Positions 35,068-43,774 of a DNA stretch of 64,000 bases are shown one piece after another (position 1 is the first letter of the stretch; each line of letters opens with the position of its first letter). The translations under genes and the position numbers were made by a program. The stretch comes from Christiangramia sabulilitoris. Lineage in GTDB: Bacteria > Bacteroidota > Bacteroidia > Flavobacteriales > Flavobacteriaceae. The stretch spans positions 593,500-657,499 of the forward strand of contig NZ_VHSF01000003.1 in NCBI RefSeq assembly GCF_007050985.1, read 5' to 3'. The notes under the pieces are model-generated. The model saw only the letters and a program-made list of their open reading frames with translations. It did no database searches and was not told where the DNA came from.

Positions 35068-36534
35068 TCAGGCTCGTATGCTTTTAAAAAATACAAAGCC
35101 AAAGCCGGTGAACAACATTAAGTGAAAAATAAGAAGCCCAAAATCATTCAGTTTGAAAGCGCTCCAGATGGCAAATCCAAAATAGAGGAAAAGTAAGCCT
35201 TCAATGATCACATTCTTCGAAAAGCGATTGGTCAGGTACCTGTTTCCTTTCCAGGAATCCTTCATAGAATTAATGTTGAACTTGGGTGTTCTGATAAATT
35301 CTGATTTTTTACCAAAATGCCCCTCAAGAACTGCAAGAGTATTATGAACTGAGAAGCCCATGGCGATGGAGAAAAAGGTAAGAAACATTCCGAGGAAGCT
35401 AAAAAAGCTTTTGATACTCCTACCGTGAATTTTAGTATAGGCCACGTAGTAACAGGCAAAAAAGATAAGAGTACTAATGGCAAAACCGGCTAGAACATTG
35501 AAATACCAGGAAAAGGCCGGATTATTATGTTTAATATAAAGGACGGGCACGCTTAAAACAGCCAGTAAAAGGACGATCAAAAACATACTGGAATTAAGCA
35601 AATGGAAAAAACCATGAAATTTAGTACTAAAGGAAACCGATCTATCATTCAACAGCTTCCCGTAATTCTTTTTAAAATTCTCTGCCGCGCCTTTATTCCA
35701 TCGAAATTGCTGACTCCTGGCTGCGCTAATAACCACCGGTAATTCTGCCGGAGTTTCTACATCTTCCAGGTATTTAAATTCCCATTTTTTCATCTGGGCC
35801 CTGTAACTCAGGTCAAGATCTTCAGTTAAAGTATCCCCGCTCCAGTTGCCGGCATCAAGAATACATGCTTTACGCCAGATCCCGGCCGTTCCATTGAAGT
35901 TGATAAAATTCCTGCCAAAATTCCTTCCGGTTTGTTCAAGGATAAAATGAAAGTCCAGCGCAAAGGCCTGGATCTTTGTAAGCAGGGAGTAGTTGCGGTT
36001 TAAATGCCCCCAACGGGTTTGCACCACCCCAATTTTTTCATTCTTAAAATATGGAAGGGTTTCCATCAACCATTTTTCACCCGGCACAAAGTCTGAATCG
36101 AAAACTGCGATAAATTCCCCTTTGGCAACTTTTAGTCCTTCTTTTAAAGCACCTGCTTTAAACCCAGATCTGATTTCTCGCCTGATATGTTGGATATCCA
36201 GCCCGGTTGTTTGAAGCTCTTTTATAATTCCCGCCGTCTTTTCCAAGGAATGATCTGTAGAGTCGTCCAGGACCTGGATCTCAAGTTTATCCTGGGGATA
36301 ATTGATCTCAGCAATATTTTTCAGTAGCCGTTCGACTACGTAATATTCATTATAAAGAGGTAACTGAATTGTAACCAGGGGAAGGTCCTCCTTGGAAAAA
36401 TCGAACTTTTCAGAGTTATCAGTGGCTTTGGTCGCCTTCAGATAATTTATCAATAAGTGAAGCTGGGAAAGGCTGTAAATAAATATAACGAGTAAGGCAA
36501 GAGTATAAATTATGATTACCGCTAAATCTATCAT
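35068..36534 (-). CDS. GT2 processive glycosyltransferase, cellulose-synthase-like
   Basis: 488 residues: an N-terminal helix (3-30), a cytoplasmic GT-A domain with the D,D,D,QxxRW set (VLDDSTDHS 89-97; AVFDSDFVPG; DTLTEDLDLS; SQQFRWNKGA), then four C-terminal helices. This is the CesA/BcsA-like arrangement of enzymes that polymerise or transfer beta-linked sugars at the membrane. No PilZ domain is visible, so direct c-di-GMP control is unlikely. It overlaps the preceding GT2 gene by four bases (ATGA), so the two are translationally coupled. A role in lipid or arsenolipid glycosylation is possible from context only. Confidence 0.9.
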   Translation of the reverse strand: MIDLAVIIIYTLALLVIFIYSLSQLHLLINYLKATKATDNSEKFDFSKEDLPLVTIQLPLYNEYYVVERLLKNIAEINYPQDKLEIQVLDDSTDHSLEKTAGIIKELQTTGLDIQHIRREIRSGFKAGALKEGLKVAKGEFIAVFDSDFVPGEKWLMETLPYFKNEKIGVVQTRWGHLNRNYSLLTKIQAFALDFHFILEQTGRNFGRNFINFNGTAGIWRKACILDAGNWSGDTLTEDLDLSYRAQMKKWEFKYLEDVETPAELPVVISAARSQQFRWNKGAAENFKKNYGKLLNDRSVSFSTKFHGFFHLLNSSMFLIVLLLAVLSVPVLYIKHNNPAFSWYFNVLAGFAISTLIFFACYYVAYTKIHGRSIKSFFSFLGMFLTFFSIAMGFSVHNTLAVLEGHFGKKSEFIRTPKFNINSMKDSWKGNRYLTNRFSKNVIIEGLLFLYFGFAIWSAFKLNDFGLLIFHLMLFTGFGFVFFKSIRA

Positions 36535-37235
36535 TTAAAACTGTATTTAAAAATCCAACCGAGAATTTTTACACCTGCAAAGATAGCACCTTTGACGGTT
36601 CCCGAAACTTTTGAAACGCCAATTCTGTTTCGGTAATGCACAGGAACTTCGGTATAGCTTAGGTTTTGTCGTAATGCCTTCAATTGCATTTCAACGGTCC
36701 AGCCATAAGTTTTATCTTCCATCTTCAGCTGTAGTAATTTTTCATAGGTTATCGCCCTGAATGGTCCCAGATCTGTAAACCTGGAGTTGAAGAAGATTTT
36801 CATTAAGGTTGTTGCCAGTTTATTCCCAAAGATCTGCGGGAAGGTCATAGAACCTTGCTCTCTCCACTGTCTAACCCTCGCTCCCACCACGAAATCTTTG
36901 CCTTCGCTTAAAATTGGTTGTAAAATTTTTGGCAATTCATCAGGGTAATCTGAATAATCACCATCCAGAAAGACCAAGATATCTGGCTTTTCTTGCAAAT
37001 CTGCGACATAAGCCATTCCCTTCAGACAGGCATAACCATATCCTTTTTTTTCTTCAGAAAGAACGGTGGCTCCGGCTTTTCTTGCATTGATTATTGTAGC
37101 ATCTGTAGAGTTATTGCTAACCACGATCACTTCATCCACCAGATCTGGTATATCTGCGATCACTCTTGCTATAGAATCTGCTTCGTTGAATGCGGGAATA
37201 ATTACCTTGATATAAGGCGGATTGGGGATATGCAA
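36531..37235 (-). CDS. GT2 glycosyltransferase, dolichyl-phosphate-sugar-synthase-like
   Basis: 234 residues of a GT-A fold starting VIIPAFNEADSIARVI, with DEVIVVSNNSTD, the metal site VFLDGDYSDYPDE, and YGWTVEMQLKAL with PVHYRNRIGVSKVSGT, typical of polyprenyl-phosphate mannose/glucose synthase-like enzymes. The last hydrophobic stretch (AGVKILGWIFKYSF) could be a membrane-associating helix. Start at the ATG closest to the fold. It overlaps the cellulose-synthase-like gene by four bases. The pair may provide a lipid-linked sugar for the GT-C enzyme downstream. Confidence 0.87.
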   Translation of the reverse strand: MHIPNPPYIKVIIPAFNEADSIARVIADIPDLVDEVIVVSNNSTDATIINARKAGATVLSEEKKGYGYACLKGMAYVADLQEKPDILVFLDGDYSDYPDELPKILQPILSEGKDFVVGARVRQWREQGSMTFPQIFGNKLATTLMKIFFNSRFTDLGPFRAITYEKLLQLKMEDKTYGWTVEMQLKALRQNLSYTEVPVHYRNRIGVSKVSGTVKGAIFAGVKILGWIFKYSFK

Positions 37236-37284
37236 TATTTATTTTTTAGATAAGCAGTGCAAAAATAGTATATTTCCTTACAAA

Positions 37285-38880
37285 TTATTTGCTATTCTGT
37301 TTGATGAGATCCAATAGGTCCACGTTATCTCCCATCACTGCTTCCTGAGATTCCACCCGGTTCTTATGACTGCCATTTTCCAGTTTAAGCACTCCTCTTG
37401 GACATACGGCTGAACAGATCCCGCAACCTACACAGCTGGATCTTACAATATTTTCACCTTTCTGGGCATAAGCTCTTACATCGATTCCCATCTCGCAATA
37501 GGTTGAACAATTGCCGCAGGAGATACATTGCCCGCCATTGGTGGTGATCCTGAATTTTGAAAACAATCGTTGCTGCATTCCTAAAATTGCCGCCATGGGA
37601 CATCCAAACCTGCACCATACCCTGTTTCCAAAAATCGGGTAAAATCCTGTACCTATTACCCCGCTAAAAATGGCACCTATAAGGAAGCCATAACTTTGCC
37701 GCAGCGTTTCCGCATTGAACAGAAAGAGATTACTGCCACTGAAATAATGAAACCCTATAAGAGAAATTATGATCACCAAATAACCTATGGCTCCATACCT
37801 GGCATCCTTTTCAAGCTCTTCTCTTTTAAAATACCAGATGCCGGCAAACAACAGGGTTAGAAATGTTCCAACCCCAATGAGAAACACATCACGGTTTAAC
37901 CAGTACCTATCTGCATCATACCCCAGATACGAATAAATCACCGCGGTGGTCATAAGGACCACGAAGACCAGTACACTATGAATCACCCAGCGCTCTACCT
38001 TCCAGGCAAAAAGACTTTTATCTGAAAGATGACGGTAGGGATCGCCGGCAGTTTCTGCCAGACCACCGCAACCACACACCCAGCTGCAATACCATCTTTT
38101 ACCATATTTATAAGTAAGGATGGGGGTAATGATAAAAATAGAAGCTATCCCGAATAATAATAGAATAAGACCAATTGTGCCTGAATCTAAAAAATCATTG
38201 ACACGGTATTGTTCAAAATTATAATAATTAAGGGGCCAGATATTTTTTAGATCATAATAAGGCAGGGAAAATCCCTTCCCGTTTAATCTCGACATGAATT
38301 CAGGAATAAGAAATGCAAAAGCCGTCTGGAAGAACATTACAGATACTGTTCTTATTTTTTCGTACCGATTATGCCTGTATTTCCACATGAATTTTACACC
38401 AAAGGCCAGGATCGCTATGGTATAGAGCGTTCCATATACAAACCACTGGCTGGCTGGATTACCGCTCAGCAATTTGCTTAACGGGTCAAAAAGCGAGATA
38501 AGGCCGGTATTATCTCCTTCTGCCTGTAATCCTAGATACTCCGGATAAAAATAAAGGATAATGTAAAAACCGGTGAGCGCAATCCCCGTCAACCAGGCCA
38601 GGTATCCCCTGTTGGTCATAGACTTGAACCATAGCCCATCATTTTTAATGCCCGGGTGTTTATCTGCATAGGCAGCCAGGGCAAACCAGACTATACCTCC
38701 GGAAATCGCCGCTAAAGACAGGCTAAGCCAGAGAGTTTTATTGGGAAAATTAAGATTGAAAGCAGCAAGGACCAGTATCATTAACCCAGACATTCCAATA
38801 AGGGTGGCGATTTTCTGCTGAGTATTGATGGATCGCGGTGCGTCACCGGTCATGGACATATTGTGTTCTATCCTGCTCAT
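37285..38880 (-). CDS. Membrane polyferredoxin (NapH/NosR-like)
   Basis: 531 residues with about nine to ten membrane segments and two cytoplasmic CxxxCP-like motifs (WYCSWVCGCGG near 265 and WCRFGCPM near 425), as in NapH/NosR. Two [4Fe-4S] motifs follow: CISCGNCSTYCEMG and CVGCGICSAVCPRG. Such proteins carry electrons through or along the membrane to a periplasmic or membrane reductase. No nap or nos catalytic subunit is in the window. It follows the FAD oxidoreductase by a single base, so they probably form an NAD(P)H to FAD to Fe-S electron path. The final acceptor is unknown. Confidence 0.88.
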   Translation of the reverse strand: MSRIEHNMSMTGDAPRSINTQQKIATLIGMSGLMILVLAAFNLNFPNKTLWLSLSLAAISGGIVWFALAAYADKHPGIKNDGLWFKSMTNRGYLAWLTGIALTGFYIILYFYPEYLGLQAEGDNTGLISLFDPLSKLLSGNPASQWFVYGTLYTIAILAFGVKFMWKYRHNRYEKIRTVSVMFFQTAFAFLIPEFMSRLNGKGFSLPYYDLKNIWPLNYYNFEQYRVNDFLDSGTIGLILLLFGIASIFIITPILTYKYGKRWYCSWVCGCGGLAETAGDPYRHLSDKSLFAWKVERWVIHSVLVFVVLMTTAVIYSYLGYDADRYWLNRDVFLIGVGTFLTLLFAGIWYFKREELEKDARYGAIGYLVIIISLIGFHYFSGSNLFLFNAETLRQSYGFLIGAIFSGVIGTGFYPIFGNRVWCRFGCPMAAILGMQQRLFSKFRITTNGGQCISCGNCSTYCEMGIDVRAYAQKGENIVRSSCVGCGICSAVCPRGVLKLENGSHKNRVESQEAVMGDNVDLLDLIKQNSK

Positions 38881-38881
38881 G

Positions 38882-40168
38882 CTATACTTTCTGTAAATTA
38901 TTTTTAAAATTGCTTAAAATCTCATCTTCATGAGTGTCGTAAAATTCCGGGTCAAAATTAGCCAGGCTCAAATTCATCATCACGTGATCTACAGATCTAT
39001 TTTCATCCAGCCAGCGATCAAAGACTTCCTGTCTCATCCTGATCCCAAAAGTATTGATACCTAAAAATCTTCTACTTTCTGCTTCATATGAAATGCTGAT
39101 TGCCTTAAATTCCTTTTTATGCCTCCAGTGAAAATGTTCCTCACCCTTCTTCGGTTCAGGCCAGACCCAGCCATAAGTTTGATATTCGATGTCGAAGAAT
39201 TTAGCTGAATTAAACCAGTTACCGGGTTCATATGCAGTCCTTTTTCCAACTAAGGTCTGGGCGAGAGTTTCACCCATGATCCTGCCCGTATACCATACGG
39301 CTTCCACCGGCTTTCTTAAACCTATAGCATTTCGTTGCTGGGCACAGTCACCAATGGAATATACATCTGGAATATTGGTTTCCAAATATTCGTTGACCAG
39401 TACTCCCCTGTCTGTTTCCAGTTTAGAATTTTTTAGAAAATCTATATTAGGTCGTACGCCGGCACAAAGGCCTACTAGCTGACATTCGATCTCTTCCCCA
39501 TCTTTTGTCGTGACCGCCCTTACCCTGCCGTTTTCATCTGCAAGGATCTTATCTAATTCTGTATTATGTCGCAAATCTACAACATGAGAGCTTATGTGTT
39601 CAGAGATCATTTCAGCATCTGGGAATGGAAGAACATTACTCCAGAATGCTTTTTCTCTAACCAGGAAAGTAACCTCAATCTTCCGGGTTCTCAGCATTTC
39701 GGCAAGCTCTATGCCAATAAGTCCTCCTCCTACAATTACCGCTTTTTTCGTGTGCGCTGTGTTTTCTTCCAACTCGATAAGATCCTGTTTGGACACCAGG
39801 CCCTGGACTCCTTTAAGATCTTCTCCTTCCCAACCAAATTTGTTATATACCGAACCGGTGGCAATTACAAGCTTATCATAGCTCATAGGCTCACCCACAG
39901 AAAAACGTAATTTCTTTTTTTCAAAATCTAACCTGGTCACCCAGGCCTTTACCAATTCTATCCTGTTCTTTTTCCAGAACCAGTCTTCGTATGGCTGTAG
40001 ATGATTCCACTTCATATGCCCCATATAGACATACATTAATGCAGTACGCGAAAAGAAATAATCTGATTCACCTGAAATTACTGTGATCTTATGGTCTGCA
40101 TTTTTCCGGATGTGCCGGGCCGCCGTGATACCTGAAATTCCGTTACCGATTATTACTATATGCTCCAT
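38882..40168 (-). CDS. FAD-dependent pyridine-nucleotide oxidoreductase
   Basis: A 428-residue reductase starting at MEHIVIIG; the 12 upstream residues of the longer frame are not credible. Two Rossmann motifs are visible: FAD site IVIIGNGISGITAARHI (4-20) and NAD(P)H site VIVGGGLIGIELAEML. The terminal FAD motif is VYSIGDCAQQ. It resembles rubredoxin/ferredoxin reductases and the FAD half of nitrite reductase, but lacks disulphide CxxxxC motifs. Its last base lies one base before the polyferredoxin gene, strongly suggesting a functional pair. Divergent from the glycosidase-like gene at 40270. Confidence 0.9.
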   Translation of the reverse strand: MEHIVIIGNGISGITAARHIRKNADHKITVISGESDYFFSRTALMYVYMGHMKWNHLQPYEDWFWKKNRIELVKAWVTRLDFEKKKLRFSVGEPMSYDKLVIATGSVYNKFGWEGEDLKGVQGLVSKQDLIELEENTAHTKKAVIVGGGLIGIELAEMLRTRKIEVTFLVREKAFWSNVLPFPDAEMISEHISSHVVDLRHNTELDKILADENGRVRAVTTKDGEEIECQLVGLCAGVRPNIDFLKNSKLETDRGVLVNEYLETNIPDVYSIGDCAQQRNAIGLRKPVEAVWYTGRIMGETLAQTLVGKRTAYEPGNWFNSAKFFDIEYQTYGWVWPEPKKGEEHFHWRHKKEFKAISISYEAESRRFLGINTFGIRMRQEVFDRWLDENRSVDHVMMNLSLANFDPEFYDTHEDEILSNFKNNLQKV

Positions 40169-40269
40169 TAATTTTTTATAATTTGGCAGAAAGCCTGATG
40201 GCACTACGAGTAAAGTACGCTGAAAATTGGCAAATTCCCAAGTAGAACAGGGTTTTTATAACTTTAAGG

Positions 40270-41301
40270 ATGGCACGTATTTCCAAAATATCAATTCACG
40301 TTCTGATCCTAGCACTAATAGCTGTTTTATCAGGATCGTGCCAGGCAGAAATACCTTTAAAGAAAATTAATGGCATAAGTCTCGTGGCCTCCAGGGATAG
40401 TCTTAGAAGCGAACATATTTTGCCAATGGTCGAGATAAATGCCAATGCTGTAGCTTTGGTCCCTTATGCTTTCGTTCCGAATAAAGACGAACCCAGGTTA
40501 ATTTTCAATACAGAGAGACAATGGTTTGGAGAAAGGGTCGCCGGAATTGAGCATGCCATTAAGTTGCTAAAAAAACAAGATCTAAGGCTGATGATAAAAC
40601 CTCATATCTGGCTGAGAAACGGTGAATTTACCGGTGATTTTAAAGCTTCGACAGAAAGTGATTGGGTAAAATTTGAGTCTACATACCGTGATTACATTTT
40701 GCTCTATGCCCGGATTGCAGAAGAAAATAATATTGAAACCTTTTGCATTGGAACAGAACTTTTCAATTTTGCAGACCAGAGACCTGACTACTGGAAACAA
40801 TTAATTGCCGACGTTAGAAGTATTTATAAAGGAAAACTGGTATATGCAGAAAACTGGGACAAGGTAGATAAGATTGAATTCTGGGATCAACTGGATTATA
40901 TAGGAGTAGATGCCTATTTTCCCCTGAGCGAGGAAAGTTCTCCTACAGAAGAAGAGATCAGAAATGGCTGGCAGAATCATAAAAATATGCTGGAAGAACT
41001 GAGCCAGGAATTTAACAAACCCGTAATGTTCACAGAATATGGCTACCGGAGTATGGATTATGCATTGAAGGAGCCGTGGAATTCCAGCCGGGATATTTCA
41101 GGCATTAACCAGGAACTTCAGGCCAGGGCCCTGAAAATTTTATATGAAGAATTCTGGGGTGAAAACTGGTTCGCCGGCGGTTATATCTGGAAGTGGCATC
41201 AGTCTGAAAATGCCGGAGGACCTGATAATGATCGTTTTACACCACAGAATAAACCTGCCGAGGCTGTTATTCAGAAAAATCATGAGAATTTCAGGAACTA
41301 A
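40270..41301 (+). CDS. GH113-like glycosidase lipoprotein
   Basis: 343 residues with a lipoprotein signal ending SGSC (Cys24). The TIM-barrel resembles GH113 beta-mannanases: proposed acid/base Glu163 in FCIGTEL and nucleophile Glu256 in VMFTEYGYR, with WDQLDYIGVDAYFPL between. The late GGYIWKWH segment is also typical. It would cleave a beta-linked glycan at the cell envelope, possibly one containing mannose. It is the only plus-strand gene in this stretch and overlaps the convergent TIGR04283 glycosyltransferase by 11 bases. Whether it acts on products of the neighbouring glycosyltransferases is a guess. Confidence 0.85.
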   Translation: MARISKISIHVLILALIAVLSGSCQAEIPLKKINGISLVASRDSLRSEHILPMVEINANAVALVPYAFVPNKDEPRLIFNTERQWFGERVAGIEHAIKLLKKQDLRLMIKPHIWLRNGEFTGDFKASTESDWVKFESTYRDYILLYARIAEENNIETFCIGTELFNFADQRPDYWKQLIADVRSIYKGKLVYAENWDKVDKIEFWDQLDYIGVDAYFPLSEESSPTEEEIRNGWQNHKNMLEELSQEFNKPVMFTEYGYRSMDYALKEPWNSSRDISGINQELQARALKILYEEFWGENWFAGGYIWKWHQSENAGGPDNDRFTPQNKPAEAVIQKNHENFRN

Positions 41302-41977
41302 TACGCTTATAATAATGCGAATAAAGTTCTTCTGCAGATGCTCCAAACCTTCTTTTCCAATAGATCTCGATAAACAGACGCTGAGTATTCCAGACACCCA
41401 GTTTTTCGTAAAGCCTGGCCGAGGTAGTAATCCAGCTTTTTATCACCGTAAACTGCCCCAAATCGTATAGTCTTTTAATGAATTCATTGTCTTCATAAAC
41501 AAGGTAGGATTCATCGAATCCCGATAATTGTTCAAAAAGCCGCCGTGATACAAAAAGAGATTGATCACCGCCGCGACAGGAGATATGATTAAATTTAGTG
41601 AAAAACCCCATTAAACTCAGCCACCAGTGATCTTTATCAAATTTCATCTGAAAGCATCCGGCTTTATTGCCCTTTTTAAATTCATTTACGATCAAAGAAT
41701 CAAAACGCTCCGGTGGAAAACTATCGGCATGTAAAAAATAAAGAATTTCAGATTTGGCAATTTTGGCCCCGGTATTCATCTGCACAGCCCTTCCTTTAGG
41801 GGAATTCAAATAGATAACCCCGGGCTGGTATTTGCAAACCCTGGCCGTTGCATCTGTACTTCCACCGTCTACAACAATAATTTCGGAAACAAAACCAGAA
41901 GAGACCCTCGCGAGATGTTGCAGTAAAACCGGAAGTTTTTCTTCCTCATTAAAAACGGGAATAATAATGCTTATCAT
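41291..41977 (-). CDS. TIGR04283-type glycosyltransferase of arsenosugar cluster
   Basis: A 228-residue GT2 enzyme of the family annotated arsenosugar-biosynthesis glycosyltransferase (TIGR04283). Visible parts are SIIIPVFNEEEKLPVLL, DGGSTDATARV, the conserved SPKGRAVQMNTGA, YFLHADSFPP with the metal Asp, and CRGGDQSLFVSRRLFEQLSGFDE reduced to the family pattern GGDQ plus GFDE. No membrane helix; cytoplasmic. Last gene of the arsenosugar operon, six bases after the DUF547 gene. Likely attaches an aglycone or sugar unit to the arsenic-containing ribose, but the acceptor is not known. Confidence 0.9.
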   Translation of the reverse strand: MISIIIPVFNEEEKLPVLLQHLARVSSGFVSEIIVVDGGSTDATARVCKYQPGVIYLNSPKGRAVQMNTGAKIAKSEILYFLHADSFPPERFDSLIVNEFKKGNKAGCFQMKFDKDHWWLSLMGFFTKFNHISCRGGDQSLFVSRRLFEQLSGFDESYLVYEDNEFIKRLYDLGQFTVIKSWITTSARLYEKLGVWNTQRLFIEIYWKRRFGASAEELYSHYYKRISS

Positions 41978-41983
41978 CCCTTT

Positions 41984-42787
41984 CTACTTAGCTTCGTTCA
42001 GGTTCCAGTTATATTCGAGATATGAAATCTCCGCATCCTTAGCTATTTTAACTTTTGAATACCGGTTCACATAGTCTATAAGACTTACACCGCCTTCAGT
42101 AAAATCGCCTTTATACCAGTCAAATATCGAAGATAGCCTGGCTGAATTCCCGGAAATTTCATTCTTATCTGAATTCACGAATTCTCTGGTAACTATCTCC
42201 AGCTGCTGTTCGATCTTAGGTGCAGTAAAAGCTTCATTAATAAGTTTTGGACATGATATCGACGCACAATTGATCGCAAAATGTATTCTGGGTTCATTCA
42301 TCTTGCGCAGCAAACTATTTTCTATACCGCCAAGGGAAATTTTAGTATCACCTATATTGATAAATTCGCTGGTCCAGGCACCATTAATATCTTTAATACT
42401 CTTCACCGGATAATTTCGCAAAATAAGATCTACGGTATAGGCATTATAGAGATTGATATAATAGGCAAGCAGTTCCTGCGCAGACCAGGAATCATCTGGT
42501 TTTTGCTTAGAAAGCATTTCCAGGTATTTATTAAGCTTTTCCCTGTCATTTTTAAAACCTTTATAATCTACCATCCCATCTTCCCGAACATGCTTTTGAA
42601 GTAATTTATTCCACAGACTGTGATCTACTTTAACAGCTTCATTTTTAGCTATATTTTTGGCTTCATCATTTACGCTTGGAGTAGGCAGGCCCTTACTGTT
42701 AAATCCTGCGCTGGATATGAGATTACAGGAGGCGAACATGGCCGCCCCGGAGATGAGGATCACAAAACTTAGAATTAACTTCTTCAT
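41984..42787 (-). CDS. DUF547 lipoprotein
   Basis: 267 residues: lipoprotein signal ending FASC (Cys21) and a DUF547 domain from about 65 to 240, with SLWNKLLQKHVREDGMVDY, LAYYINLYNAYTVDLILRN, GGIENSLLR and IHFAINCASISCPKL in order, then LSSIFDWYKGDF. DUF547 has a cysteine-protease/transglutaminase-like fold with N/H/C residues; in the ISCASCP-like segment (NCASISCP) the Cys pair is present. Function unknown, although a member near vitamin or methyl metabolism is common. It is inside the arsenosugar operon (18 bases after arsM), which makes an export or folding role possible. Confidence 0.88.
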   Translation of the reverse strand: MKKLILSFVILISGAAMFASCNLISSAGFNSKGLPTPSVNDEAKNIAKNEAVKVDHSLWNKLLQKHVREDGMVDYKGFKNDREKLNKYLEMLSKQKPDDSWSAQELLAYYINLYNAYTVDLILRNYPVKSIKDINGAWTSEFINIGDTKISLGGIENSLLRKMNEPRIHFAINCASISCPKLINEAFTAPKIEQQLEIVTREFVNSDKNEISGNSARLSSIFDWYKGDFTEGGVSLIDYVNRYSKVKIAKDAEISYLEYNWNLNEAK

Positions 42788-42805
42788 GGTATTCTTTTTT
42801 AAAAA

Positions 42806-43774
42806 TTAGCAGCAGCCTCCACCATCGTAATGCCAGGTAGATTCACTAATAAATATATCGTCTCTGCCGAGGGATGCCAGTGCTCCGGCAGTTTTATCAC
42901 AGACCGCCAGCGGCTGGTTTTTAACCAGGAAATGCCCCTTACCATCATCAAAATGATCCTGATCGCCATAATATATGGCAGCTTTACCGGTAAATATACA
43001 TGGACCATCTTCTGGCATTGGATCTTTTATGGCGGCTACCTCTATCGATTCTATATAAATGAGTTCATCTGTAGGATAGTTTTTAGGATCCAGAATTCGA
43101 TAAGGTTTTCTTGCCCTTATCTCGATCGTACCAAAACCTACATCTGTTAACGCTTTGACATAATCCTGTATGGTTAAACTTCCGCTAAGACATAAAGCCC
43201 GGAGGCGTTCATCATTCCTCAATTCATCGTTCATTTCCTGCTCACAGGTAGGATCACTCATCACAAGCCGGCCATGTGGTTTTAAAACGCGGTACATTTC
43301 CTTTAAAGCTTTGGTAAGCTCTTCAGTTTTAAAAATATTAAAAAGACAATTCTGAGCTGCCACATCTATTGAATTATCCTCCACCGGCAGTTCTGTAGCA
43401 TCACCCTTTTTGAGGTCCACGAATTCAGACTTAAACCATGAATTCAACTTTTCAGCTTCCTTAAAATTCTTCCGGGAAGCCTCCAGCATTTCATCTACAA
43501 TGTCTACCCCGACAACCCCCGATTTCTGCCGGGAGAAATAGGCAAATTGCAGCAGTTCCATCCCACCGCCAACGCCCACATAAAGGGTTCTGGGATTATT
43601 GGTAAGGTCACGGGCATGAACCGTAGATCCACAACCGTAATTCATTTCCTGCATGATCTTAGGAATCTTTAGCCCGGGTAATTCCCAAATTGGATTTGTA
43701 GTACAACATAATCCCACATCTGGAGTAAGGGCCGCTTCGCGATAAACATCTTTGGTAGTTTCTAAATAGCTCAT
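42806..43774 (-). CDS. arsM: Arsenite S-adenosylmethionine methyltransferase ArsM (arsenosugar type)
   Basis: Methylates arsenite with S-adenosylmethionine, the first committed arsenosugar step. 322 residues: SAM motif LYVGVGGGMELLQFA (64-78), acidic VGVDIVDEML, and the three arsenic-binding cysteines of canonical ArsM can be placed at Cys48 (YGCGST), Cys143 (QNCLFN) and Cys195 (ALCLSGS). Extra cysteines occur at 23-24 and in the C-terminal GGGCC tail, the latter absent from many ArsM proteins. It overlaps the purine nucleoside phosphorylase stop by a shared TAATG, so translation is coupled. The surrounding genes support arsenosugar rather than volatile-arsenic production. Confidence 0.92.
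   Translation of the reverse strand: MSYLETTKDVYREAALTPDVGLCCTTNPIWELPGLKIPKIMQEMNYGCGSTVHARDLTNNPRTLYVGVGGGMELLQFAYFSRQKSGVVGVDIVDEMLEASRKNFKEAEKLNSWFKSEFVDLKKGDATELPVEDNSIDVAAQNCLFNIFKTEELTKALKEMYRVLKPHGRLVMSDPTCEQEMNDELRNDERLRALCLSGSLTIQDYVKALTDVGFGTIEIRARKPYRILDPKNYPTDELIYIESIEVAAIKDPMPEDGPCIFTGKAAIYYGDQDHFDDGKGHFLVKNQPLAVCDKTAGALASLGRDDIFISESTWHYDGGGCC

Noticed and set aside
37260..37267. CAAAAATA box, a possible minus-strand -7 element upstream of the GT2 gene at 36531
   Set aside because: The nearest CAAA (37281) leaves only a 13-base spacer, too short for the consensus.
39566..39910. Two overlapping plus-strand ORFs inside the FAD oxidoreductase gene
   Set aside because: Both are antisense to the FAD/NAD(P) motifs of a clearly conserved enzyme.
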